DNA of 64,000 bases. It comes from Isoetes taiwanensis. Lineage: Eukaryota > Streptophyta > Lycopodiopsida > Isoetales > Isoetaceae. The stretch spans positions 372,001 to 436,000 of the forward strand of contig JAJEKV010000142.1 of the NCBI GenBank assembly GCA_021234155.1. The letters run 5' to 3'. How positions within the stretch are numbered: position 1 is the stretch's first letter; each line of letters opens with the position of its first letter. Below are positions 43,472 to 54,236 of this stretch, piece after piece. The translations under genes were made by a program, and so were the position numbers. The notes below the pieces were generated by a model. The model was not told where the DNA came from. It did no database searches and saw nothing but the letters and a program-made list of their open reading frames with translations.

Positions 43472-44060
43472 GTGCCATTCGAATGGGACCGTAGGCGGAA
43501 TGCGCTTTTGTTACCACGAAGCATGCTTTCACCACGGCGCCCAGTTCTTGCTCATGCAGATCCTTTGCGCCCATATGTTGTTGAAGCAGATGCTTCTGAT
43601 TTTGCGCTTGGGATCCTGTCACAGGAGGGGGATGACCATGTATTGCATCCAATCGCCTATCATTCATGAAAGTTTCAGGCTGCTGAAATCAACTATCCCA
43701 TTTATGACAAGGAGTTGTTGGCGATAGTGGATTCTTTAGGAGTGGAGGCGTTTCTGGAGGGATCTCCTTATAAGGTCACGATCTACACGGATCACCGAAA
43801 TCTCAAATATTTTGATGCCGCTCGAGTGCTCAATCGTCGCCGGGCCGGTGGCATACTCAAGTATTATCGGATTATTTTCGATGCGCTCGAGTGCTCAATC
43901 GTCGCCGGGCCCGGTGGCATACTCAAGTATTATCGGATTGATTTCGTGATCAAGTACCGTCTGGATCCCTCAAGGAAAGCGATGCCTTGTCTCGGCGGCT
44001 CCTACCTTGAGCCCAAACTAGGTGATCCTGCATATGATCGGCAATCACGAGGTTATTTTA
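43472..44060 (+). pseudogene. pol: Chromovirus RNase H with an internal tandem duplication
   Basis: VVEADASDFALGILSQEGDD holds the first Asp; NYPIYDKELLA and YTDHRNLKYFD follow, as in gypsy RNase H. At about 43816-43950 a segment of about 69 bp (gctcgagtgctcaatcgtcg onward to agtattatcggatt) is present twice in tandem, duplicating part of the domain. Confidence 0.8.
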
Positions 44061-44079
44061 GGGCTGATCGGTTCGGCTT

Positions 44080-44880
44080 ATGGCTCTCACTTTGTTCGAG
44101 AGGCCTCATGATCTGACCTTGTTGGAGTGCATTCGAGCATCTACGCCCTCCGATCCATTGGCTCAAGATGTATTCTCACACATTGGCTGCATCATCTTCT
44201 CGGTGAGATGGGATCGGACTATGATCGTTTTGAGGTTGAGATGGACTCTGCTTTCCGTGATGGGCTTCTATATGTGCGAGGCGGTGCTTCTAGACTTCGA
44301 GGTTCTTGGGCTTGCCATGATTCACCTCTGGCGGGACACTTTGGAGTAGCCAAGACTCTTGAACTTATTAGTCGAGAGTATTGGTGGCAGTCTTCGTCGC
44401 TCTGTTGAAGCTTTTATTGATCTGTGACATCTGTTGTCGAGCCAAGGTTCCAAGGCATCTTCCTCATGGCTGCTTCAGCCTTTACCAGTTCGGCCGGTCC
44501 TTGGAAGAGTATTTTGATTGGATTTTTATTGTCGAGCTTCCATCCTCGGGGCCATGGCGCCATCCTTGTTGTTGTTGACCGTTTTTCCAAGATGGCACAT
44601 TTCATTCCTTGCGGCACTTCTATCTCTAGTGAAGCCACTGGCGGTTCTCTTGCCCGAGAGGTGGTTCGACTCCATGGCTTACCGGATAACATTGTCGGTG
44701 ACCCACGACCCTCAATTTGTTGCCGGTTTTGGGGCGTTTATTGCAACTCTTGCATGTGGAGCGTTAAGCTCTCTTAGGACATCATCGAGACCAATGGGCA
44801 GGTGGGGCGTACTAATCAAACCCTTGGCGGTATTTGCGATGCTTCATCAATTACCGGCGAGGATGGCGGGTTGATTGGCT
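44080..44880 (+). pseudogene. pol: Chromovirus integrase, broken
   Basis: Zinc-binding His pair in the piece ending HDSPLAGHFGVAKTLELISR; Cys pair in ICDICCRAK, in another frame. FHPRGHGAILVVVDRFSKMA and REVVRLHGLPDNIV are core integrase blocks. The second catalytic Asp region is altered (GDPRPSICCRFW) and the Glu region is unclear. Non-functional as read. Confidence 0.8.
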
Positions 44881-45189
44881 ACCATTGGCGAATTTGCTTA
44901 TAATAATTACGTCCATGCCTCCACGAGGCGGGACTCCGTTCTTTATTAATTTTGGCATGCATCCCGGTGGTCTTTGATTGCTCACGGATATGACTTCGGT
45001 CAATCTCGATCGCGGGGGCGAGGCTCGAGAAGCTCCGCATGCCGGGATGATCTTGGCACCATCTTCGCCCGGCCCAAAACGCGTTATCGTCATCATGCGG
45101 TCAGCATCGTCAAAGGCGCTCCTCATTTTGCGGTTGGTGATCTTGTTTGGCTCTTGCGTCGGGATTTGCCGGCGGCTTCGCCCCTGTAA

Positions 45190-45606
45190 CAAGCTTCGAC
45201 TACCGGGGTAACAGGTCCCTATCGGATCATTGAGCGAGTTGGTGATCTTTGCTTTCGATGCGGAGCTTCCGCCATCGGTCCGGCTTCACCCGGTGTTTCA
45301 TGTGTCTTTGTTAGAACCCTATATGGCGAATCTATTTCGGATCGAGTACCCCCACCTCCACCACCGGTCGAGATTGATGATCATGAGGAGTTCGAGGTTC
45401 GAGATTACGGACTCCAAGTTTCTTCGTCGACGATTATATTACTTTTGTCGATTGGGAAGGTTACTTCGCCAAGTGATAGAACACGGGAACGCCGAGAATC
45501 GACTAATGCACGACAAAATTGCGGAGTTTCACCGGCGTTACCCGCATAAGCCAAGCACAGTACTCGCCCCGGCTTAGAGGACTCGCCGCCATCGTCGGAG
45601 GGATGG
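45190..45606 (+). pseudogene. Chromovirus integrase tail and chromodomain
   Basis: The frame at 45230-45577 has [13 protein letters not shown], the standard integrase tail, then [11 protein letters not shown] and [16 protein letters not shown], the front and back of a chromodomain. The central WEGY-type block is present in a neighbouring frame. By family knowledge the chromodomain targets integration to modified chromatin. A purine-rich ggagggatgg directly precedes the 3' LTR. Confidence 0.8.
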
Positions 45607-46122
45607 TGTGGCGACCATCTGGATATTAGGTATCATACGAACATTATACTCCTATGTACAAAAGATGGTCGTCCGAGGGGATGCAAAAGGGTAGTTGCAC
45701 AAGGCGAGGGTTTGAACTTCGCAACTTCCAGTTGCGAGTCACACACCCTTGCCAAGTGCGCTACCAATATTTGTTGAAGACATTCTTTCACGTCTTCCTC
45801 ATATGTGGGACTCCAGAAGGTTCTAGAATGTTCTAGAACCTAAATGCATGCGCGACACTTGGCGCGATCTCATCCATTGGAGTGGCGCGATCCTGACCGT
45901 TGGTCTAGATATATAAGGAGGTACCTCCTTCTTGTCAAACCATTCGGTTCAACGCCCGGTCTTGAGCCTTCTAGGCATTTGTCTCAGTATTCTGCTTGCC
46001 CGGGCTATTGTATTCTTGTTTCCTGTTCATATATCAGATTCTTTGCCGATCTTGGCATATTTCTTCCATATTTCTTGCGTATTTTCCACGTATTTTCCTT
46101 GTTTTCGAGTAGATTCATGACA
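45607..46122 (+). repeat. Chromovirus 3' LTR
   Basis: 516 bp, tgtggcgacc to tcatgaca, followed by ggtac at 46123-46127. Confidence 0.85.
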
Positions 46123-46179
46123 GGTACACAAGTAACTACAGACCTGTTACAATGATAAAACAACTAGGTCAAAGCATAT

Positions 46180-46560
46180 TCAACCTTCATATGGCAGACT
46201 GTCAAGGATCATCTGGTGAGTAGCCTGTTCAAGGGAAAATCTGTTGGTGCCAGGAATCTGATTCATCTCAAACTTGATAGGCGATCGTGATGGTATCTTT
46301 GGAAAGTCGGGGCCTTTGTCTTCAAGTAGCTCCCAACTACCATCTGGTTTGGACGACATAGTACAAACCAGCCAACACATGTTCATCCACATTGAAGGTC
46401 GACCCAGCTATTCTTGACAATTACGTCAAGGATATGCCTCGACTTAACACATTTGACCACATAGAAATCTGCATTCTCGATTTCCCTCCTCGCTACAACA
46501 ACAAAGTTATCACCTTCCCTCTCGTTTCCACTAAGCCATTCTCCATCACCTTCAAAAATG
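46180..46560 (-). pseudogene. C-terminal piece of the transposase-type gene
   Basis: ORF 46180-46392 reads WLVCTMSSKPDGSWELLEDK and ends LDSLPYEG. Just before it on the minus strand, GDNFVVVARREIENADFYVV occurs in another frame. Position and strand fit the end of the gene whose core lies at 46930-47402. Confidence 0.4.
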
Positions 46561-46929
46561 CCTCATCGATTTAGGTCTTGATTACCTTCACCGGTAGACT
46601 TATCGGCTTTAGTGTAACATATTTCCAATTCTTCAACATGTGCTTGTTCACACAAGATGACCCGTTTCCTTTCAAAGCGGTTACCACGAAACAACTTAAA
46701 CCTCTATGAGCCACCCTTGTGCTTGATTTGGCCAAGTATGTCGGGATCTTTGTGTATTTGCTTGGTCCCTTCCACCTGGCACGATCCGGTAGTACGTCTA
46801 TCAACATCATCCTTTCCAATTACCCGGAAGTACGCAAGGGAGACAACAAGTATTGCATCTCACAGACGGCATAATCAAGACCTTTGCTCATCACATTCAC
46901 GGCGGTTCACGAGGCGGCACTTCAAGCGG

Positions 46930-47402
46930 ATGAAAGCACTATTGACATTCTGGCGGTTCTGAGACACTACTCAGCGAGAATCTGGCCGGATGAAAGCATA
47001 ATACCTTTTGATGTCCCCGTTGCCGGTACCTTCATTCCAACGAAGTTCGCGAATTCCATTGGGCATCGGTGCACCCCTAAATCTCACCCCATCATACTTG
47101 AGCTGCTCTCTAGTGAATGCCCCTTTAAGGACTGCCCTTGCCCATCGTGCTCTCCCTTACCATGGGCTGTCCCAAAGAAATTCCATACTATATTTCCTTC
47201 CCTAGCTCATGGTGATATCTTGGTAGGAAATAGAATGGCGGGCAGATTTGAATTGGCTAGAACAACCATCTGACCAAACTATATGCCTGGAGAAATCTAC
47301 ACCATTTGATACAAGCCATGAATTGTGCTTTCTAAGACAGTGCTGCACAAAAAGAGTGTCATGAAGCTTGTCATCACTCAAGTAAAAATGGGTTTCCTTC
47401 AA
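46930..47402 (-). pseudogene. Transposase-type core with SDGCSSQFKSARH motif
   Basis: ORF 47202-47402 has KETHFYLSDDKLHDTLFVQH and then IVWSDGCSSQFKSARH. The next frame continues with VWNFFGTAHGKGEHDGQG, TREQLKYDGVRF and FVGMKVPATGTSKG. The D-G-C-x-x-Q-F-K block followed by F-F-x-x-x-H-G-K-G-x-x-D-G-x-G recurs in a widespread eukaryotic family that I associate with transposon-encoded DDE-like proteins; the name and catalytic residues are from memory. Broken by at least one frameshift, at about 47205. Confidence 0.55.
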
Positions 47403-47659
47403 TAGCTTTCGATCAGAGGCCCGATGTCCATCCTATCGTGATGTGGGCCGAGAATTGTTATCACGGTCATTGTGCCAATCTTTGGCTTTGAACCTCCCTT
47501 TGTATTTTTATCTTTGTAATTCTCTACGCAAAATCAATTACAGAAACAATGGTGCCATCTTGGATATTGTCCAGGCAACTCTTGAATTGCATGGCCTGCC
47601 ATCTAGCCCTGTAATTGTGTGGCACGAATATCTTCAATGTGGAACACAGATATGAAATG

Positions 47660-48421
47660 AAATCCTTCACTGCCGTTCTCTTGTAAGACAATCTAAGGAC
47701 TGGCTTTGGTCCTTTCTTTTTTTTCCCCTTGCCATTTGAGGTCTCGTGTTGTGCTGCAGCTTCAGACTATGTCCTACCAGGTACCTTGGATTTCTTACTT
47801 TTGTTCCCCTTCTTGGTGGCATTGGCTCTTTTCTTTCTGCTGCCACTTGGCACCTCCTTGGTAACGCAGTTTGCAACTCCACCAGCCTCTTCTGTCTCCA
47901 CTGGAATCTGTAACAAGGTCTGTAGCATAAAACAGAAGATTAGCGCAAGTTGAAAGCACAAAAAGCGATTCGGCCGGATGGATGACAAGCACATATCAGC
48001 ATGTTTCAGCATGCAATAAAGAGAGTATTACCTTTTCAAACGTCTTCCATTCAAGCAAGAACTCATGATTCTCTCTTTCTCTTGGACATATAGGAAGAGT
48101 TTTTATGCCCACTTCCGACATGTCGCATCAGCGATCATGTTTATGCCATTCTTCACCCTCGCTCTTGTTGCAAACCACGGCCCTCAGAGCTCATTTGGTT
48201 GAGTCATACGTATGTTGGCTGGCCAGACACTTCTCACCAGGTCCACAGACCTCGCAGGTGCACTTGCACTCTTCACCATGAAATCCAGTTTTCGCTGACC
48301 TTAATGCATTCAGGGCTACCCTGGCATACTCCAACTTCATATGGTATATGCAACAACAGGTTTCCCTTTCTGATACTTTCTTTACATAAATAGGCTTCAA
48401 CTTCCGAAAGCCTTTAAGCAA
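47660..48421 (-). pseudogene. Cys-rich and Lys-rich middle of the transposase-type gene
   Basis: ORF 48191-48421 reads LKPIYVKKVSERETCCCIYH, then CKCTCEVCGPGEKCLASQHT, a cluster of eight or more Cys that looks zinc-binding. After one stop the frame continues with VVCNKSEGEEWHKHD. A Lys-rich linker (SGSRKKRANATKKGNKSKKS) lies at about 47770-47850. A possible intron separates 47930 from 48030. Order on the minus strand is consistent with the core at 46930-47402 being downstream. Confidence 0.5.
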
Positions 48422-48971
48422 AGCGAGGGTGTTCGGGATGTACCTTTTTGTATTGTTGAAATAGGCTAATTTGAATGGTGGCCGTTGGTTAAAAATATTT
48501 ATGCAATAATAGCAAAGAAAAATTTGTATGGAAACTTATACCTGTGTGACCTCCATAAGGTGCAAGGGATAAGAAATTCGGAAGCCTGACTCTCCAACAG
48601 AGTTCACAACATCTTTCTTGCAAGGAGAGACTCTGCTATTTTGTTTCGAGAATTACGGTATGCTTTGCTTGCAAGCGGGGTAAAAAGAATCGCACCTCAA
48701 CCTCCTTTGGAAGCTAGACCACGGACCATTTCAAGGGCGGCTTCGATTTTTTCTTAATCTGGCCGGTTGCAATTGTTGACCTCATGCAACCTATCATAAG
48801 AAATATTGCACATTAATCAATGAACATATCCCGGCCGGCATCTTTCGTGAGATACAAGCACTTAAAAGCATGAAGAAGCACAGGCATGAAAGCAAGAATT
48901 AGATGTACCTAACAGCCCTGCCTCTCAATTTTGTGGAAGAAGCCATCACCATGCCAGTGTTGAGGTTCTGG
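48422..48971 (-). other. Stretch between pieces of the transposase-type gene
   Basis: No ORF of note. Possibly intron or decayed coding sequence of the same gene. Confidence 0.35.
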
Positions 48972-49510
48972 TTATCCAAATATCATGGTTCCTTTGCCTC
49001 TTTGTGGCGCCATTATGCATTTCAAGTTGTTGAGCAGCACCCCGGCGCCTTGCACTCCTTTGGATTTGGCAAAATTCGGGTTACGAGATTTCCATTTTAG
49101 TGGTGATGAACCACCCTCTTCATCACATCGGCCTTGAGTTCGGGTGAATGCTTTTGGTGAGCTTGTTGAAGTAATCAACTACAAGCTTGGCTATTTCTTT
49201 ACTGCGTCTCGTGCTTTCGAGATCCTCCCGTTCAATCATTTGCTTTCCTCATCTTATTCCGTATCACGTATTCTCTCTTTCTCTCTGCATCCAATTTCTT
49301 GTAAATTGCGAGAGAAAGCCCTGGATCTTCACGCGATATTTCTGTGTTGCATTGACATCCAACAAATGCGGAACTTTGTATTGGAATTCATCGGGCGAAA
49401 GTCCAATGCTAAGCGTGTGATTGCCTCCGGGCGGTATCGGGGGCGCCATGAAATTCACGAGAGAGGGAGGAAGAAGTGGTGGAGGGAGAATTTTCGGCGG
49501 GCCATGAGGT
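48972..49510 (-). pseudogene. N-terminal pieces of the transposase-type gene
   Basis: ORF 49264-49458 reads GGNHTLSIGLSPDEFQYKVP and RNWMQRERENT. ORF 48972-49178 reads FTRTQGRCDEEGGSSPLKWK. Same strand and spacing as the downstream pieces, so probably the start of the same gene. No family call from these parts alone. Confidence 0.4.
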
Positions 49511-49744
49511 CGTGGTAGTTCTGGGCTCGATCAAATTTGCAGCGTACTACCACTGGCGAAAATCAGCCAAAATCCCACAATCATTTTCCTAACGGTTTCG
49601 TTGGTGAGGTGGGCGTCGCGAGTACATGGCCGGGCGATTCGCCCACCGGCACCCAAATTAAGCAAAGCGGGGGTGCTTTAAGCGGGCTAAAACCCTGCTA
49701 TAAGCATGCTTCAAGCATGCATCCGGACGCATGCTTTTGATACC
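49511..49744. other. Junction with a palindromic sequence
   Basis: Between the transposase-type gene and the integrase of the next element. Around 49701-49738, aagcatgcttcaagcatgca and ccggacgcatgctt form nested palindromes on the theme AAGCATGC. The gypsy homology stops here. Confidence 0.5.
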
Positions 49745-50745
49745 CACCAGCATACTTTCACCCCACAGTCTCCTTCTTTATAGGAGACATCCCGTCTATG
49801 CTTATTAGCAGTAGACTTATATCGATCCTGAGCCCTCTGCAAATTCAGCTTGCATTGACGCAGTATTGCATCCATATCCTGCAGCATATTCACAGCTGCT
49901 TCCGCTTTGAGATACTTGTGCATCCCAGCATAAGTTCTCAAGTTCCTACCCATCATAGCCACAAAAGGTGTCATCTTGATACCTGTATGATGGCTATTGT
50001 TGTAAGCAAATTCCAAGTAGGGCAAATAATCCTCCCACTTATCCAGGATCATGTTGATTCTCTCAGTTTGTCCATCGGTTTGCGGATGATTCCCACTGCT
50101 CATACGCAACCGTACTTTTAACCCTTTCATCAAGTCTCTCCAAAATTGACCTGTGAACTTGGTATCCCTATCACTTATAATAGATAGCGGAAACCCAAAT
50201 GTCAGAAATACGTACTGCATGTAAGCTGCAGCTATGTCAAAACCCGTAGCATCACCCCTTAGAGGTATAAACTTAACATACTTAGTCAAGCAATCAACCA
50301 CTACTAAGATCTGGGTGTGCTGCTTAGCAGTCCGGGGTAATGAGACTATAAAGTCCATACTCACACATTCCCACCTTTCATTAGGTACTGGAATGGGTTG
50401 TAATAGGCCCGGGGTCTTGCCATGGTCAGCTTTCACAGCCTGACACACCAAACAATGTGAAACCATTTGTTTCACTTGGTCTTGCAAACCCGGCCAATAA
50501 TATTGCCTTTTAACCAGCTCATAGGTTTTCCATTCACCCCCATGCCCAGCTTGTGGGGTGTCATGATGCTCACGGATAATTGCTTCTCGCAATTCTTCGT
50601 ACAAAGGAACATACACTCTTCCCTTATAGAAGTATAACCCTTCGGTCCACCAATCCCGGTTTTGGTATTTGCGGGGTCTTGCGATCCTTTGCATATGCAT
50701 CCCTAATCCTACGGAAAAGGTCATTCTCCATGATAGCAAGAGCAT
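49711..50745 (-). CDS. pol: Gypsy RNase H end and integrase, intact frame
   Basis: 344-codon frame. The zinc-binding region has REHHDTPQAGHGGEWKTYEL and HCLVCQ. Catalytic residues are all present: SMDFIVSLP (first Asp), ISDRDTKFTGQFW (second Asp) and PQTDGQTERIN (Glu). YLEFAYNNSHHTGIKMTPF follows, then a helical end with QDRYKSTANKHRRDVSYKEG. The last 15 or so residues (VCWWVSKACVRMHA) are foreign, marking the truncation point. By family knowledge this joins the element cDNA to host DNA. Whether it is expressed is unknown. Confidence 0.88.
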   Translation of the reverse strand: MLLLSWRMTFSVGLGMHMQRIARPRKYQNRDWWTEGLYFYKGRVYVPLYEELREAIIREHHDTPQAGHGGEWKTYELVKRQYYWPGLQDQVKQMVSHCLVCQAVKADHGKTPGLLQPIPVPNERWECVSMDFIVSLPRTAKQHTQILVVVDCLTKYVKFIPLRGDATGFDIAAAYMQYVFLTFGFPLSIISDRDTKFTGQFWRDLMKGLKVRLRMSSGNHPQTDGQTERINMILDKWEDYLPYLEFAYNNSHHTGIKMTPFVAMMGRNLRTYAGMHKYLKAEAAVNMLQDMDAILRQCKLNLQRAQDRYKSTANKHRRDVSYKEGDCGVKVCWWVSKACVRMHA

Positions 50746-51603
50746 TCACATGCTTAATCCTTGATAAAGCATCGACTCTTGGGTTATTCTTCCCGGTATG
50801 CTCAATACTAAAATGAAATTCATGGAGAAAATCAAGCCATCTAGCTTTGCCTAGAGCTAATCTCGACTTGACTTTGCAAAACCTCAAGGGTTTATGATCG
50901 GTATAAGCGACAAACTTGCGTGGTTCCTTACTTGTACCACTTCTCAAGTAATGCCTCCATATTTTTAGGCGTGAACTATAGCCAATAGTTCTTGCTCATA
51001 TGTTACATAATTCGCTCTGCGAAATTAGGTTTTCGGCTTTCATAAGCCACTACCCGACCTTCTTTGCATTAATACAGCCCCAACTGCTTGACCGCAAGCA
51101 TCGGTATAAACCTCAAAGGATTCATTAAGATCGGGAACCTTTAGTATGGGGCTACTAACCAACAACCTTTTGACAAGCTCAAAAGCTTCTTGTTGTGCTT
51201 TTTCCCATACATACTCACGATCTTTCTTCAACAGATCCGTGAGTGGAGCTACTACTTTTGAAAAATTTAGGCACAAATTTTCTATAATAAATAGCCAAAC
51301 CCGGAAAACTTCTCAACTTCGGAAACATTTTGGTGGTAGCCGGTCTTGCCTTTGCTTGCACCTTCTTTGGGATCGGCGACACTCCCTCCCAGAAAGAATG
51401 TGTCCAAGGTATGCAACCCTTTGCTTAAGAAAATCACACTTGGATATCTTAGCATAGAGTTTCTGAGTTCGAAGAGTTTGCAATACTTGCTCCAAATGAG
51501 CAAAGTGCTCTTCTAGTATTTGTGAATATACAAGTATATCATCGAGAAACACCTCAACAAACTTATCTAAGTATTCCGAGAATACTTGATTCATCAACCT
51601 CAT
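50624..51603 (-). pseudogene. pol: Gypsy RT end and RNase H, broken
   Basis: ORF 51313-51603 has [20 protein letters not shown], the FLDD box (motif C) of RT. ORF 51040-51276 has the connection and VYTDACGQAVGAVLMQ, the first RNase H Asp. ORF 50624-50947 has VAYTDHKPLRF and PRVDALSRI, the later RNase H blocks. Three frames with at least two breaks. Confidence 0.85.
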
Positions 51604-52663
51604 AAAGGTTGGGGGAGCGTTTGTGAGACCAAAACGGCATCACTAAGAACTCATAGTGCCCCTGATGAGTTCTAAAGGCCGTCTTAGGTTCATCACCTTC
51701 CCGAATCCTAATTTGATGGTATCCACTACGTAAATCGATCTTAGTGAACCATTTGGCTCCACCAAGTCGATCTAGAATATCATCTATTCTAGGTAATGGA
51801 TATCTATCTTTGATAGTTGCCTTGTTAAGGGCACGGTAGTCTATGCACATTCGCATAGTCTCGTCCTTTTTTTTAACAAGCAAAACTGGACTCGCAAACG
51901 GCGATTTACTAGGTCTAATAAATCCCCTAGCGAGCAGTTCTTTAACTTGATGCTTGACTTCCTCTAACTCTAGAGGACTAAGACGATATGGAGCACGCAC
52001 CATTGGCTTAACCCCTGGTTCAAGCACAATTTCATGCTCAACTCCCCGAGAAGGTGGTGGCCCTTTCGGCAACTCTTCTGGGAACACGTCTTTAAATCTT
52101 TCCAAAAGATTTTGTAATTCTTGATTTACATCTGAATCTAGTTCAATGTTTACATCTATAGAATTACAAGACTTAACCACAACATCATCAGGCATAATAT
52201 ACATCAAGAAAAAGCTATCTTTATTAACTTGAAAACATCGTTTTGCCTCAGTGGCAGACAACAATTTTCCAGGCCCTACATAAGGTAAGCCATGGAGAGT
52301 AATTGTTTTGTTAGGCGAAATTTTGATCATTACAGTATGGGATGGCCATAAAATGATTGGCTGAGCTTTTTGCAACCACTGGATTTCCAGAATCACATCG
52401 TAGTGGTTTAGCTTAGTAATATCAAAATCAATGACCATAGAGGCCGCAACACATGTCTCCTTGTCCGTCAACTTCAACCGCATACCTCGTGATTGTTGAT
52501 GATAGTGTTGAGTCTGGGACCCACCTGTAGTCTCAATGACATAAGGAGGCACCTCGCCTAGGTCTAAGCCTAGCTCCTCTACCACATCTGCAGAAATAAA
52601 GTTGTGGGTACTAATAGAATCAATCAAGACAATCAAGTTCCTACTGTTGATCCTTCTTATCAA
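51563..52663 (-). CDS. pol: Gypsy protease and RT first half
   Basis: 366-codon frame. Near its start, [20 protein letters not shown] is the retropepsin region; the usual D-S-G reads D-S-I, so the site is altered. From about residue 190, [20 protein letters not shown] begins RT, with [20 protein letters not shown] and [15 protein letters not shown] (motif A with its Asp). The frame is lost just after LVMPF (motif B). Ordinary plant gypsy wording with no special clade marker. Confidence 0.85.
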   Translation of the reverse strand: MIRRINSRNLIVLIDSISTHNFISADVVEELGLDLGEVPPYVIETTGGSQTQHYHQQSRGMRLKLTDKETCVAASMVIDFDITKLNHYDVILEIQWLQKAQPIILWPSHTVMIKISPNKTITLHGLPYVGPGKLLSATEAKRCFQVNKDSFFLMYIMPDDVVVKSCNSIDVNIELDSDVNQELQNLLERFKDVFPEELPKGPPPSRGVEHEIVLEPGVKPMVRAPYRLSPLELEEVKHQVKELLARGFIRPSKSPFASPVLLVKKKDETMRMCIDYRALNKATIKDRYPLPRIDDILDRLGGAKWFTKIDLRSGYHQIRIREGDEPKTAFRTHQGHYEFLVMPFWSHKRSPNLYEVDESSILGILR

Positions 52664-52793
52664 CCTTATTACATTATTGCCATAAGCTTATGTAGGATTA
52701 GCATATCCTCTTCACGAGCAATAACCGTTAAGGATTTCACCTCTGTCACCGCCCTTGGAGGTACTGCCAAAACCTTCTTATCTTTACGTGGCT

Positions 52794-54236
52794 TTATGCG
52801 GTCTCTAGCATAATGGCCCACAATGCCCGGTTATAATATCCCTTGGATGTTTTAATTTTAACGCTAGCTTCCTTAGGCTTTTCGATCCGCTTTTCCTTAG
52901 CGGTTTTTCTTTTTGCTTTTTGGAAGGTGACCCGGTCGAGAGGCACCCGTTCCTTCTTGCCTTCCATTCGGCAATTCTTTGGGCTTTCGTGATTCCTCCC
53001 TACCAACCAGCTTCCTAGCCGGTTCTCATAAGCTCAAAACTTCGCGGGGCTCGACTTGAAGCATATGCTTTTGAATATTGGCATCCTTTAGCCCATTCAC
53101 GAAATGATCAACCCTCATTAGGTTGTCAATTACGGCAAGCGTGAGAACAACGCTTCGTGGTTACGCCACATAATCTTCGCGAGTCGATGTCGCACGGTTT
53201 CTTTCAAGCGTATCAAGGCATGTCGCCGGTCATAGTGGGGAGCATACTCTTGCACGAATAGCTTACAAAATTCAGCCCAAGTGCGTAGCTTTTCGTCCAT
53301 CTTCGGTATGGGTATCCCACCATTGGCCGCCCGGCCCTTAAGCTTCAATGTGGCATACAATAAGCGAGCGGGCTCGCTTTTCTTTAGCCGCCAAAATAAA
53401 GCTTCATTTGGTTAAACCCGAGCATGGCTTGCTCACGGGTAACATCCTTCCATAGAAATCGGCATTTTAACCCGTTCAAGAGACTTGATCTCCTCTTGAC
53501 AATTCTCGAGGAGAATCTTCGGATGGGTTATTACCTTCATGATTCTCTATGTTTGCTTGAGGGATCTCGGTTGCAACTCCAAGTTGCACGCTATTAACCC
53601 CTCAGCGGCATCATTTCTAGGTTCTCCGCTTGACCCCGGAGCCTATGGCGGCACCTCTTGCTTCCTGCAAGTACTTTTCCATGGTGGACATCGGAGCCAT
53701 TTGTTCTCGGGCATTTCCCTCGGAAGCCCAAGTGCTCAGCTGCTCTTGAAATTTTCCCAAAATTTCCTTGAGCAATTTTGCTCTCTTCTGAGTTTTCTCA
53801 AACTCTTCGTTGGTGATGGAATCTCTGTTCCAATGGTTCCTCGGTTGCATTGTTTTGCCCCGAGGGTTTTCTCTGGAAGGGTTTCGTTACTGGCTGAGGT
53901 TCTCCTCCACGAGGATCATTCTCCTTGGTAACCCCTTCTTGAGTTTCATTACGGTGCCATCTTCCTTGGCGCCTCAACCTACGCCTCGAATTCAAATTGA
54001 GGCGGATCATCATCGAGATGGATGTCACGCAAAGGCTGGCGATATTCCCTCATCGGCGGGGTGAACTTACGGCATGCCATCCTTTGGCTGCCCCATACCT
54101 GCTGGAACATTCTCGGAAACATTCTCGGGTCCTGATGCGCCATTATGCTCGATACCAAAATTGTCACGCAGCAATGCTGCGACTTCCCGAACAACGGGGA
54201 AAGCCCCCGATCTACGCCCACTCCACGAACTCCCAA
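52794..54236 (-). pseudogene. gag: Gypsy Gag, broken
   Basis: Pieces at 53979-54236 (end LRDIHLDDDPPQFEFEA), 53617-53850 (helical: KRAKLLKEILGKFQEQLSTW), 53130-53360 (MDEKLRTWAEFCKLFVQEYA, the Gag capsid-like core) and 52794-53006 (basic linker). The order fits Gag of a plant gypsy element. A zinc knuckle is only hinted at near 52800-52850 (CP.C-like with following basic residues). Broken in several frames. Confidence 0.7.

Larger units (their letters stand above)
40203..46122 (+). mobile_element. Ty3/gypsy chromovirus (Tcn1-like), decayed
   Basis: LTRs at 40203-40678 and 45607-46122 share the ctatgtacaaaagatggtcg and ctagatatataaggaggtac blocks and are bounded by ggtac duplicates. The internal order is gag, protease, RT, RNase H, integrase and chromodomain, with no long frame intact. 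RT wording such as IEENLASGFIRHSRSP, LVVDYRGLNKI and EFLGYRITPHGVSM is closer to Tcn1-like chromoviruses of fungi and non-seed plants than to the CRM, Tekay or Reina groups of seed plants; this is a memory-based inference. Confidence 0.85.

Noticed and set aside
45640-45760. Extra 40-bp segment in the chromovirus 3' LTR as a separate insertion
   Set aside because: It is better read as a deletion from the 5' LTR, since flanking sequence is continuous in the 3' copy and no target duplication is present.
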